Below are positions 1-7,250 of a stretch of 10,376 bases of DNA, one piece after another. Every line of letters starts with the position of its first letter. The stretch's first letter is position 1. A program made the position numbers and the translations under genes. Origin of the DNA: an uncultured Clostridia bacterium (GTDB lineage: Bacteria; Bacillota; Clostridia; Christensenellales; DTU072); contig CAKQTC010000024.1 in assembly GCA_934274515.1 (NCBI GenBank), forward strand, positions 1-10,376, given 5' to 3'. The notes below the pieces were generated by a model. The model saw nothing but the letters and a program-made list of their open reading frames with translations, had not been told where the DNA came from and did not search any database.

Positions 1-1039
1 CTGCCGTAGCGTCCATCATTTGGTCACCCACGGCGTCCATCTCATCACTGAAACCTTCGCCGAGGCCTTCTGCCATAAAACCACCCATCTCAGCAAATAC
101 GGTCGAAGGCGAATGGATGCCGAAGAAGCCCTTAATCTTTGACACGATACCGCTGAAGAAGCCGGAGATTTTGTCCCACAGCCATGCCGCAGCGTCGGAG
201 ATGCCCTGCCACACGCCTTTGATAAGATTAAGACCGACCTCTGCCATCTTTCCGAAAAAACTGCCAAACGCACTAACGATGGCTTCGATGATCTGCGGAA
301 TGGCCTTAACGATCTCCACGATGATAGTGGGCAGGTTCTCAATCAGCGCTATAAACAGTGTGACGCCTGCTTCGATAATCTGCGGAATGCTGTTGATGAG
401 AGCTGTCACGATGCTGTCGATGATCTGCGGAATTGCCGCTACGATTGCGGTGATAATGTCCGGCAAAGCACGGATCAGCGCGACGAACAGGTCGATGCCG
501 GCCTGAATGAGCAGCGGAATGCTGTCGATGATGGCGGTTATAATGCTGTCGATGATCTGAGGGATTGCCTCGACAATAGTGGTGATGATTTCCGGCAACG
601 CCTCAACCAAGGCAACCAGAAGGTCAATGCCTGCCTGGATTATGAGCGGGATGGACTCGATGACCGCCGTTACAATGCCATCGATGATCTGGGGGATCGC
701 AGCAACGACGGCCTGTATAATCTCCGGCAGAGCTCCTACGAGTGCAGTCAAAAGCTGAATTCCGGTATCTATGATCTGCGGTATCGCGCCGAGCAGGAAA
801 TCCACTATCGCGGAAATAATCTCCGGTAGCGCGGCTATCAAGACCGGGATGGCATTGAGTATGCCTTCCGCCAGTCCGGTGATCAGCTGCAGCACCGCGT
901 CAAGCAGTAGCGGCAGATTGTCTATGAGCGTCTGGCAGACCTGGGTTATCACCTCGACGATGGCGGGGACCAGTTCTGGAAGGGCTTCCGCGACGCCTTC
1001 TATCAGTGAAATGATGATCTGCATTCCCGCCTCGACCAG
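1..1039 (-). pseudogene. Tape measure protein, continuation after the TAG (runs off left edge)
   Basis: The same frame as the preceding gene is open without a stop for 346 codons to the left edge. It begins LVEAGMQIIISLIEG and consists of hydrophobic amphipathic repeats (LPEII...AIPQIID...SIPLLIQAGIDL). It then has a Trp-containing region (GVWQGISDAAAWLWDKISGFF) and the GIHSPSTVFAEMGGFMAEGL motif typical of tape measure C-terminal parts. An in-frame ATG at 1024-1022 has GAGG five bases upstream, only 15 bases past the TAG, so restart could make a separate C-terminal polypeptide. Other explanations are amber suppression, a true nonsense mutation in a decaying prophage, or a sequencing error. 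I class it as a pseudogene fragment only provisionally. Confidence 0.75.
265..733 (-). repeat. Tandem 132-bp (44-residue) repeat inside the tape measure gene
   Basis: Three full units (733-602, 601-470, 469-338) and a partial fourth (337 to about 265) each encode a 44-residue block starting (A/N)LP(E/D/T)II, with AIPQII(D/E) in the middle and, in the full units, SIP..I(Q/E)AG(I/V)(D/T)L near the end. The units are similar but not identical at DNA level, so they are old duplications. A more degenerate version extends to the right. Repeat number in tape measure proteins relates to tail length. Confidence 0.85.
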
Positions 1040-2422
1040 CTACGGTAGCAGGTCTATAAGCGCGGATACCAGTTCCGTAATGACCCGGAGTGCCGTTTTC
1101 GTAAGGGAAGGAAGTGCGCTGATGATACCCGCTGCAAGTGCTCTGATAATCATCGGAGCGCTCTCAAGAACGGCACCGGCTATTGTTGAAATCAGAGTCA
1201 CAAGCTGTGGGAGCATCCCGCTGATGCTCTCGATGAGCTCCGTCACACCTTCCTGTATCTGTTCCGCCGCGTCATCGTTTCCAGCGATCAGACCCGACAG
1301 ACCATCCATGATCAAGGACAGCGCTGGAAGCATTTCTCCAGTAATGGAGTTTTTGAGACCGCCGAAAGTCGCCTTCAGCCGGGTAAGACTGTCCTCAAAG
1401 GCGGCGGAGGCCTTGACGGCATCGTCACTCATGACCATGCCGTATTCCTCACATTCGTCCATGAGTCCCTGCAGATCCTCTTCAGTCATGTTGAAGAGCG
1501 GCAGCAACTCCTGTCCGGATTTGCCGAACATATCATTGGCGAGGGCGGCCTTCTCCGTTTCGTCCGTCACATTCTGAAGTGCCGTGGCAACCGTGGAGAA
1601 CAGATCTTCACGTGAAAGGCCCTGCAGATCCTCCATTGAAAGACCGAGACGGTCGAATTTGGTGATCGCGCCGGCGGACCCGTTGATGGCATCGTCAAAG
1701 GTGTTCGTCAGCGTTTTCAGACCGTTGGTGCAGGAGGACATCTCCGTGCCGCAGACCTTCATGGCGTAGTCCCACTTCTGATAGGACTCAAACGACAGGC
1801 CGACCTTCTGGGAGTTCTTCTCGATGGCGTCGCCGTACTCGGCGGTCTTGTTCGCCATATCCCACAGAGCCTTGCCGGCTGCCGTTGCAGCAGCGGCAAT
1901 GGCGGTAATAGCCGCAGCCGTTGCTTTTCCGACGTCGGCGACTACGCCCTTGAACTTATCGAACTTCGCCTTTGCATCATCTGCCTGATCTCCGCTATCC
2001 TCCACAGACTTGCCGAGTTTATCCGCATCTTTTCCTGTATCGCTCATCTCCGCGCCCATGGAGTCGATTGCCTTTTCGTTCTCGGCGACCTCGCGCTCCA
2101 TATCGTTCAGCGCGGCTTCGGCGTTGTTCAGTTGGATCTGCCAGTTCTGCGTCCGCTTGTCGTTCTCTCCGAAAGATGTGGACGCGTTGTCCAGGGCAGA
2201 GCGCAGAGTCTCGATCTTGACCTTCTGCGCTTCGATTTCTTTGTTCAGGACGGTATTGCGGGAGGTCAGCGACTCCACGGACTTCTCGTTCTTGCCGAAC
2301 TGAGACTCGACCAGTTTCATTTCCGAACCCAGGACCTTGAACGAGGAGTTGATGTCGGAAAGCGCCTTCTTGAATTCTTTTTCTCCCTCAAGACCGATCT
2401 TCAGTCCGAAATTGTCCGCCAT
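1040..2422 (-). CDS. Tape measure protein, N-terminal part ending at an in-frame TAG
   Basis: The tape measure protein spans the tail lumen, fixes tail length and is ejected ahead of DNA. I place the start at ATG 2422, preceded by GGAGG with 7-base spacing; ATG 2440 overlaps the previous stop but lacks as good a site. The 460 residues show MADNFGLKIGLEGEKEFKKAL, a long coiled coil (about residues 20-130), an Ala-rich hydrophobic segment (AAAITAIAAAATAAGKAL, near 165-185), a central globular region with YGDAIEKNSQKVGLSFESYQKWDYAM (a common tape measure motif), then hydrophobic helices. The frame ends at TAG (1042-1040) after VSALIDLLP. The same frame continues beyond as the rest of a normal tape measure, so this is not a natural C-terminus. 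Confidence 0.9.
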   Translation of the reverse strand: MADNFGLKIGLEGEKEFKKALSDINSSFKVLGSEMKLVESQFGKNEKSVESLTSRNTVLNKEIEAQKVKIETLRSALDNASTSFGENDKRTQNWQIQLNNAEAALNDMEREVAENEKAIDSMGAEMSDTGKDADKLGKSVEDSGDQADDAKAKFDKFKGVVADVGKATAAAITAIAAAATAAGKALWDMANKTAEYGDAIEKNSQKVGLSFESYQKWDYAMKVCGTEMSSCTNGLKTLTNTFDDAINGSAGAITKFDRLGLSMEDLQGLSREDLFSTVATALQNVTDETEKAALANDMFGKSGQELLPLFNMTEEDLQGLMDECEEYGMVMSDDAVKASAAFEDSLTRLKATFGGLKNSITGEMLPALSLIMDGLSGLIAGNDDAAEQIQEGVTELIESISGMLPQLVTLISTIAGAVLESAPMIIRALAAGIISALPSLTKTALRVITELVSALIDLLP

Positions 2423-2436
2423 ACCGTCACCTCCGT

Positions 2437-3008
2437 TCATATCCCGTCGGGAATAATGTCATCGATAAAATGCTCGCGTTTCGGCTTTGCCTGCCCGGTA
2501 TACTGCCTGTGGCATTCCCACAGATCGAGCAGAAGTCCGAACGGCATCAGCCAGACCTCATCCATCGTCAGATGCAGCTGGGCGACGCCATAATATAAAA
2601 GCCGGGTAAATAACTCTTCGTCACTTACCCGGTCACTGTGTTTTTTGGATCCGGCTCACTTTCCACGTTGCGCTGCGTGCCGCGGGTCAGAGCCGTCATA
2701 ATGGCGTCTTTGTAGTCCGCAAGTTCATACGGCGCGGTGAGGAGTTCTACTTCTTCCTCCTGGAGCAGGTCCTTCGGCTTGTCCTTATGGGACAGGTTAT
2801 AGATCAGAATGGACTGGTTCACGAGCATCGTGATCAGCCATACGATCTCGCTGATTGCCATCTCGAAGTTCTCAGACTTCATGAGCTTGTCTCCGAGGTT
2901 CTCAAGGCCGCCGTAGCGAGCAGCGATTTCCTTTGTGGCTCTTGTGGTGAGCACCAGTTCATATTCTTTTCCCGCGATCGTGATCACGGCGGAACGTTCC
3001 ATATCCAT
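2437..3008 (-). CDS. Tail assembly chaperone, -1 frameshifted long form (gpGT-like)
   Basis: A frameshift fusion. The zero frame is read to the slip site at 2646-2640, then the -1 frame from 2640 down to the TGA at 2439-2437. This adds 67 residues to the short form, about 190 in all. The added part starts HSDRVSDEELFTRLLYYGVA and contains LTMDEVWLMPFGLLLDLWEC, the typical look of the T domain in Firmicute siphophages. In lambda the G form binds the tape measure and the T part binds the tube protein, so the ratio of the two products matters. This second frame has no good start of its own. Its TGA overlaps an ATG at 2440 just before the tape measure gene. Confidence 0.85.
2602..2646 (-). promoter_or_regulatory. 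Programmed -1 ribosomal frameshift signal
   Basis: The heptamer AAAAAAC at 2646-2640 is in the correct phase (A AAA AAC, with zero-frame codons CCA AAA AAC). A 7-base spacer follows. Then CCGGGTAAG (2632-2624) pairs with TTTACCCGG (2610-2602), eight Watson-Crick pairs plus one G-U, around a 13-base loop. Slippery sequence, spacer and stem all match the textbook arrangement for efficient -1 shifting. Confidence 0.88.
2625..3008 (-). CDS. Tail assembly chaperone, short form (gpG-like)
   Basis: A 127-residue zero-frame product. I favour ATG 3008 because AAGGA is well spaced for it; ATG 3017 is possible but too close to that site. The protein has a beta-rich start (SAVITIAGKEYELVLTT), then helices (EIAARYGGLENLGDKLM; SEIVWLITMLVNQSILIYNL) and an acidic linker ending DPKNTVTG. 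It sits between tail tube and tape measure, where lambda-like phages encode gpG, which coats the tape measure and recruits tube subunits. Its last codons contain the slip site that yields the longer form. The TAA stop lies inside the stem that should promote slipping. Confidence 0.85.
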   Translation of the reverse strand: MDMERSAVITIAGKEYELVLTTRATKEIAARYGGLENLGDKLMKSENFEMAISEIVWLITMLVNQSILIYNLSHKDKPKDLLQEEEVELLTAPYELADYKDAIMTALTRGTQRNVESEPDPKNTVTG

Positions 3009-3020
3009 CGCTTTCATTCC

Positions 3021-3635
3021 TTACTGCTGCGGGATTGCAAACGTCGGCTCATACACGCTGCTGTACCAGTTGGTGATCACGGAAGCGGAAACGCCGGTCT
3101 CGCCCTCGGTGACCTCCGCCTTCCAGGGATGATCGCCGTTCGCGTCTACCTTGTTCCTGCGAAGGACTGTGCCTTCGATCGTCGGGGTCGAGAAGGTTAT
3201 GCTGTCGCCCTTGGTAGCCAGGTTCGTGGCCGGGATGCCGAACTTCACCTTGTACAGCCAGAAGTACTTATACTTTCCGTTCGACTTCTTCGCGCGGAAG
3301 CCGATGGCAACAGGACTGCCTCCGTTCTCGCTTGCGGAGATCACGACTCCGTTGTCATCCACCTTGACGCCTGTGAGCGCGGCAGCGACAGAAGAACCGA
3401 TATCATCCACGTTGAGAGAGATGGTGCCCTGTTTGAACTCCTTGACGATCTCGGCAGCGCCGTCGTCGGCATAGAGGGTCGCCTCCGTGAGTTCGATGGA
3501 AAGGTCGGCGGAGATTGCTTTCGCCAGCTGCACGGGTGTACCGAACGTTTCATCGCCGATCTGAACGCCGCTGCTTGCCGCGGTTGCCTCGGTGATCGGG
3601 GCGTAATAGAGTTTATCCAAACCGATAGTGGCCAT
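3021..3635 (-). CDS. Major tail tube protein, phi13 type
   Basis: A 204-residue subunit of the hexameric rings that stack into the tail tube. It resembles the phi13-family major tail proteins of Firmicute phages: MATIGLDKLYYAPITE at the start, FGTPVQLAKAISADLSIELTEATLYADDG (about residues 31-59), GTISLNVDDIG, then VAIGFRAKKSNGKYKYFWLYKVKFGIP. No extra Ig-like domain follows; the C-terminus is a short WYSSVYEPTFAIPQQ. GGAGG precedes the ATG at normal spacing, though the site lies inside the end of the previous gene. It ends TAA and is followed within 15 bases by the chaperone gene. Confidence 0.93.
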   Translation of the reverse strand: MATIGLDKLYYAPITEATAASSGVQIGDETFGTPVQLAKAISADLSIELTEATLYADDGAAEIVKEFKQGTISLNVDDIGSSVAAALTGVKVDDNGVVISASENGGSPVAIGFRAKKSNGKYKYFWLYKVKFGIPATNLATKGDSITFSTPTIEGTVLRRNKVDANGDHPWKAEVTEGETGVSASVITNWYSSVYEPTFAIPQQ

Positions 3636-3980
3636 TTAGTTTTCCTCCATTTCATAGAATCCGGCGACGTCCACGTTGTAGTGGTGATAGCCGGTGTCTG
3701 CTTCATAACCGATATACTGTCTTGCGGTTATAGTAAGATCCGCGCCGATAAGAGCACGGACGATTGCGTTTTTCATTGCGGTGTAGCTGCCTTTCGAGAA
3801 CAGCGACAGCCTTGCCTCCTGGACGTCCACGCCCGGAGTGTTGTCCGCGTGGATGTCGAACGTATCGGAAAGCGGTACGATCACGATATAGCTTTCAGGC
3901 GCTTCTTCCGTGAATATCCCGGTCTCAAGCGGATACCCAAGCGGGTCGAGTACTGTTTTCAGATCACTCAGAATGCTCAT
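3636..3980 (-). CDS. Tail terminator-like protein
   Basis: A 114-residue protein in the slot between the gp10-like gene and the tail tube gene. In HK97-like phages that slot usually holds the tail terminator, which caps the finished tail and joins it to the neck. The sequence starts MSILSDLKTVLDPLGYPLETGIF and has a beta-rich core (SYIVIVPLSD, DVQEARLSLFSKGSY), a helix (AMKNAIVRAL), then beta strands including a HHYNVDVAGFYEM end. This layout fits the terminator fold, but sequence identity in this group is low, so the name rests partly on position. It is coupled upstream by an ATGA overlap and ends in a TAA that touches the tail tube ATG directly. Confidence 0.65.
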   Translation of the reverse strand: MSILSDLKTVLDPLGYPLETGIFTEEAPESYIVIVPLSDTFDIHADNTPGVDVQEARLSLFSKGSYTAMKNAIVRALIGADLTITARQYIGYEADTGYHHYNVDVAGFYEMEEN

Positions 3981-4408
3981 ATCTCATCGATCGCCTCCTC
4001 AAAAACCTGCTGCATGGCGGATATCGCCGCACTCTTAGACGACGTCTTTGCCGGCTTCATGAACGGCTTTGCAGGCTGTCCGTGCTTGCCGTATTCCAGG
4101 ATGCTGGCCAGTTTCGCATTGCTTTCCCCGTCAGAGCGCGGTTCGGCGAAGCCTACCTTGATATCATGTTCACCCTTCCGGTTCAGCTTTACGGAGCTGA
4201 GGCCGAGAGAAGAGACCAGTTCACCTGTGGCACGGGATTCATATTTTGTGCCCCGTCCCACAGCTGCAGCGAGATTGCTCCGGGCCTTAGCCAGAACGAC
4301 TTCGCCTCCGGCTTTCAGCGCGGCTTCGGCTATCTCGTCTTCCCGCGCACCGAGGTTCTTGATCTTATTCAGAAAGTCATCCGGCATTCGGATATCGCAC
4401 TTAGCCAT
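3977..4408 (-). CDS. HK97 gp10-like neck/tail protein
   Basis: A 143-residue basic protein of the HK97 gp10 family, placed between head closure and tail terminator as in many siphophages. It begins with a helix (DFLNKIKNLG, then EIAEAALKAGGEVVLAKARSNLA, residues 11-47). The conserved C-terminal motif is ASILEYGKHGQPAKPFMKPA, followed by a final helix AISAMQQVFEEAIDEI. Members of this family take part in joining or stabilising the head-tail junction. The start at 4408 lies within the previous gene (8-base overlap), with only a weak ribosome binding site, consistent with translational coupling. The stop overlaps the next ATG by four bases. Confidence 0.85.
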   Translation of the reverse strand: MAKCDIRMPDDFLNKIKNLGAREDEIAEAALKAGGEVVLAKARSNLAAAVGRGTKYESRATGELVSSLGLSSVKLNRKGEHDIKVGFAEPRSDGESNAKLASILEYGKHGQPAKPFMKPAKTSSKSAAISAMQQVFEEAIDEI

Positions 4409-4736
4409 GAGTCGGCACCGCCTTCTTTGCCAGGACCTCGACGTACATGCCGCGTCCTTTCACGTCCTCGACTGATACGATGTCAAAACGCTCTCCACCG
4501 TAAACGAGGAAGTAACCGGTCGTGACCGTCAGTCCGGGGATCGTGCGGAAACGGAACAGATCCGTTGCCTCGGAAAAGGTGGCGAGGTTAGCCCATCTTT
4601 CCGAGCCATGCCGGCCTTCCCGGTAGCAGCGGACAGAAGCGAGGGTCACTTCCGTTACGGTCGCAAAACCCTCGCTGTCCTGTACTGTTTGCCTGGCTTT
4701 TATTTCCGCAAAGCCGTTCATTTTCCCATAGCTCAT
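4401..4736 (-). CDS. Head closure protein, SPP1 gp16-like head-tail adaptor
   Basis: A 111-residue beta-rich protein that plugs the connector and forms the lower neck ring. I chose ATG 4736, which overlaps the upstream TGA as ATGA and follows GGGAG; a longer frame opens at 4784 inside the previous gene. The sequence MSYGKMNGFAEIK followed by an alternating hydrophobic stretch, FRFRTIPGLTVTTGYFLVYGGERFDIVSVEDVKGRGMYVEVLAKK, is the usual form of this adaptor family: a beta-barrel with the RFDI...V.G..M..E motif near the end. It overlaps the start of the next gene by eight bases, so the neck genes are tightly coupled. Confidence 0.8.
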   Translation of the reverse strand: MSYGKMNGFAEIKARQTVQDSEGFATVTEVTLASVRCYREGRHGSERWANLATFSEATDLFRFRTIPGLTVTTGYFLVYGGERFDIVSVEDVKGRGMYVEVLAKKAVPTHG

Positions 4737-5050
4737 ACTTTCCACTCCCTGTCCAGACGGAGCAGATGATTCACGGTCGTCCACACCTGCTGACCGGCCT
4801 GAACGTTGTCGGCGAAGAAGCCCCCGGTCGAGCCGTCTCTCGACTCGTAGAAGTGGGAGGCAAGCATGATGACCGCCTGCTCCGTCGTGGCCGGCATCAC
4901 GTTCTCCGCATAGTATCCGGCTGCGATGTGCTGATAGCTCTCCGCGTAGGAGACGGCGGCAGTGATGTAATCCTGCAGCAAAGCGTCGTCGGCCGAGTGG
5001 TCCAGTATGAGATTTTGCTTGACCTTCGCAAGCAGTCCTTCAGTCGCCAT
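4733..5050 (-). CDS. Head-tail connector protein, gp6-like
   Basis: A 105-residue mainly helical protein expected to form the ring that docks under the portal. The start is ATG 5050; an in-frame GTG lies just before it at 5053, but AGGAGG is better spaced for the ATG. Features typical of the HK97 gp6 / SPP1 gp15 connector group are the N-terminal LLAKVKQNL helix, LLQDYITAAVSYAESY, AVIMLASHFYESRD in the middle, and a C-terminal VNHLLRLDREW. It follows the head fibre gene by 15 bases and ends in a TGA that overlaps the next ATG by four bases (ATGA). Confidence 0.85.
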   Translation of the reverse strand: MATEGLLAKVKQNLILDHSADDALLQDYITAAVSYAESYQHIAAGYYAENVMPATTEQAVIMLASHFYESRDGSTGGFFADNVQAGQQVWTTVNHLLRLDREWKV

Positions 5051-5065
5051 CACTGCCGCCTCCTG

Positions 5066-5305
5066 TTAATCCGGAGTCCCGTCCGGTTCCATCAATCCCG
5101 CGTTTTTGAGCGCGGTGAGAAGAGTGTTGAAATCATCCTTCAGCGTTGCCACGGTAGTCGCAGTGCTGACAGGCTGATTGGAGACAACGGGAAGACCCTC
5201 AGCCTCGGCGCTGTCACCGAGGGTGAGTTTGCCCTCGATGACGAGCTCGCCGCCGATCACAGTTCTCGCACCGCCCTGCTCGGTATAGTTCAGTACATTA
5301 GCCAT
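5066..5305 (-). CDS. Short head fibre (capsid decoration) protein
   Basis: A 79-residue protein directly after the capsid gene. Its ribosome binding site AAGGAGG overlaps the capsid TAA. The start MANVLNYTEQGGARTVIGGELVIEGKL, the middle Val/Thr-rich stretch and the end TLKDDFNTLLTALKNAGLM match the head fibre family (related to phi29 gp8.5) as I remember it. Those proteins sit on the outside of the capsid and are usually dispensable. This copy is short: only one EGKL-type repeat segment lies between the conserved N- and C-terminal parts. It could instead be described as a generic decoration protein. Confidence 0.75.
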   Translation of the reverse strand: MANVLNYTEQGGARTVIGGELVIEGKLTLGDSAEAEGLPVVSNQPVSTATTVATLKDDFNTLLTALKNAGLMEPDGTPD

Positions 5306-5317
5306 TGTCGTTCCTCC

Positions 5318-6514
5318 TTACGCCTTCATCTGAAGGACTTTGATAGCTTCCGGAAGGATCAGCTTGCCGTCAACGCGCTGGGTGGCGACAAAGCCGGTCT
5401 GATCGGTCGCGGCGTACAGTTCGTTGAGCTTCTTGAAGACGCGGCCCTGTCTGTCGGCGATCCAGTAGTAGTTGAAGTCTCCGAAAGCGATGACCTTCGC
5501 GCCCGACGCGATGGTCGGAACGTAGGCGGAGGTGTAGACCGGTCTGCCGAGCAGAACGTCCGGAGTCCCGGAAGTGAGCGCCGGCTGCCACAGATAGTTG
5601 CCGTTGCCATCCTTGAGCTTGCGTACCGCCTTGACGGTCGCGTCGTTCAGGACCCACACGGCGTTCTTTCTGTAGGGCGAACCGAGGGAGTAGAACAGGT
5701 CGATGATCTCATCGGCCGTAATGGCGCTGCTCGAAGCAGCGGTCACACCGGTCTGCGCACCGCCGGTCGAGTTGAAGATGCCGACAGGCTTGCCGGTACC
5801 GTTGCCATTAAAGAAGGCGTCCTCTTCTTTGTTGCCGATACGGCGGGCGAACTCCTTGGAGATGTACGCCTCCAAGTCGAAGACGGAATCGTTGAGCAGC
5901 TCGTTGGACACCTTGATGAGGGTGCCGAGCTTATACGCTCCGATGGAAACCTGACCGAAAGCGTCATCGCTGTCGGTAATGGTGCCTTCCTCGTCGACCC
6001 AGGACGCGGTGCCCTTGGACGCGACGACTGGAATCTTCCTGTCGCCGGACGCGGTGTTGATGACGTGCGCCAGCTGGCGGAAGATGTTTTCCTGCTCCAG
6101 GGCTTCGACAAGGGTGTGCTCGAACTCGTCGGGAACAAGGTATCCGCCTTCGGAGTCGGTGCCTTCCTGGAGAGCGTTGAGAATATCCGGAGTAACGATC
6201 TTCTGACGCATGGCGTTCCAGAAGCTCTTCACGTAGGTCTTGGACTTCCTGCCGGTCGCCTCGTCATCGGCGGCCTTCATGGGCTTTTCGATGATCGGCG
6301 TGCTGACGGGTCTGTTCATCTCAGCCTCAAGCGCCTCCTTGCGCTCCATGCGCTTGATCTCGTTGGTGAGATCGTTCAGGTCGTTTTCCATCTTGCCGTA
6401 TGCGGCATCGTCCTCCGCGGAGAGAATGCCGTCGGCGTTTCTGCGGGAGTCGAGGAAGGACTCCATGCCTTTCCACAGCCTGGCCCGCTTTTCACGAAGT
6501 TCGTTTACAGTCAT
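5318..6514 (-). CDS. Major capsid protein, HK97 fold
   Basis: A 398-residue coat protein forming the icosahedral shell. Residues 1 to about 110 are charged and helical (MTVNELREKRARLWKG, then a heptad-like run to about 65), matching the delta domain. In HK97 this domain replaces a separate scaffold protein and is removed by the protease, and no separate scaffold gene is present here. The shell domain begins near EGGYLVPDEF (residues 122-131) and includes ASWVDEEGTITDSD, KVSNELLNDS and EEDAFFNGNGTGKPVGIF, all characteristic of the Phage_capsid family. AAAGGAG precedes the ATG by 8 bases. The cleavage point is probably between residues 85 and 120 but cannot be fixed from sequence alone. Confidence 0.95.
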   Translation of the reverse strand: MTVNELREKRARLWKGMESFLDSRRNADGILSAEDDAAYGKMENDLNDLTNEIKRMERKEALEAEMNRPVSTPIIEKPMKAADDEATGRKSKTYVKSFWNAMRQKIVTPDILNALQEGTDSEGGYLVPDEFEHTLVEALEQENIFRQLAHVINTASGDRKIPVVASKGTASWVDEEGTITDSDDAFGQVSIGAYKLGTLIKVSNELLNDSVFDLEAYISKEFARRIGNKEEDAFFNGNGTGKPVGIFNSTGGAQTGVTAASSSAITADEIIDLFYSLGSPYRKNAVWVLNDATVKAVRKLKDGNGNYLWQPALTSGTPDVLLGRPVYTSAYVPTIASGAKVIAFGDFNYYWIADRQGRVFKKLNELYAATDQTGFVATQRVDGKLILPEAIKVLQMKA

Positions 6515-6527
6515 TTCGATTTCTCCT

Positions 6528-7250
6528 TTACATATAGTTTTTGATAGTGAGAAGGCGCTCTTTCAGTTCGCTGACAGAGCGGCCTTCCGGTTTCTTCTCC
6601 GCCTTCTGTGTTCTGGCGGAGATCTTGTTCATGAGCGCGTTTTCGACAGACCTGCTCGAGAATGAAAAAGCGACCGGCTCGATCAGGATCTTTTCGTCCG
6701 AAAGGACGTCGTCCGCAAAACCGAGTTCGATCGCTTTCTTCGCGTTCATCCACGTGGTGTCGTCCATCATGTGTGAAAGCTGCGCGTGGGAGAGTCCGGT
6801 CCGGATCTCGTAGGCGTTGATGATGCTCTCTTTGACCTCGTTCAGCATTTCGATGGCTTTTTCCATGTCCGCATGATCGCCGAACGCCGCGGTCGCGGGG
6901 TTGTGGATCATCATCAACGACGTAGGAGCCATCAGCACCTTCGTGCCGGCCATCGCGATCACGGACGCAGCAGACGCCGCAATGCCGTCGATCTTGACCG
7001 TCACGGGCTCTCTGTAGTCCATGAGCATGGAATAGATCTGGCTTGCCGCGATGCAGTCGCCTCCGGGACTGTTCAGCCAGATTGTCACCGGCCCGCTGCC
7101 GGAGAACAGTTCCTCTTTGAACATCCGGGGCGTAATGTCGTCGTCGAACCAGCTCTCCTCGGCAATCGTGCCGTAGAACTCAAGAACTCTCTCTGCGGTT
7201 TCGCCTTCGTCCGTCTGATTTCTCCACTTCCAGAACTTCCTGTTCTTCAT
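6528..7250 (-). CDS. ClpP-type prohead maturation protease (S14 family)
   Basis: A serine protease that works inside the prohead, removing the capsid delta domain and then itself. I place the start at ATG 7250, because AAAGGAGG sits 9 bases before it; a longer frame opens at 7310 but lacks such a site. That gives 240 residues. Seen directly: NSPGGD (60-65); GIAASAAS with the likely nucleophile Ser93; MIHNP with His116; and DDTTWMNAKKAIELGFAD (163-180), where Asp163 or Asp164 is the probable third catalytic residue. The tail from about residue 200 is basic and may bind the capsid scaffold domain. It sits between portal and capsid, as usual in HK97-like phages. It ends in TAA within the capsid ribosome binding region. 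Confidence 0.93.
   Translation of the reverse strand: MKNRKFWKWRNQTDEGETAERVLEFYGTIAEESWFDDDITPRMFKEELFSGSGPVTIWLNSPGGDCIAASQIYSMLMDYREPVTVKIDGIAASAASVIAMAGTKVLMAPTSLMMIHNPATAAFGDHADMEKAIEMLNEVKESIINAYEIRTGLSHAQLSHMMDDTTWMNAKKAIELGFADDVLSDEKILIEPVAFSFSSRSVENALMNKISARTQKAEKKPEGRSVSELKERLLTIKNYM

Noticed and set aside
265..733. CRISPR-like array because of regular repeats.
   Set aside because: The 132-bp units are in-frame coding repeats without distinct spacers.
771..1577. Plus-strand 268-codon open frame opposite the tape measure gene.
   Set aside because: A low-complexity Ser/Ile/Met-rich translation that mirrors the repetitive tape measure; no independent signals.
2787..6544. Very long open frames on the plus strand (562 codons at 2787-4475 and 592 codons at 4766-6544).
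   Set aside because: They lie exactly opposite well-identified structural genes, have no ribosome binding site or family resemblance, and are the usual antisense shadow of GC-rich coding sequence.
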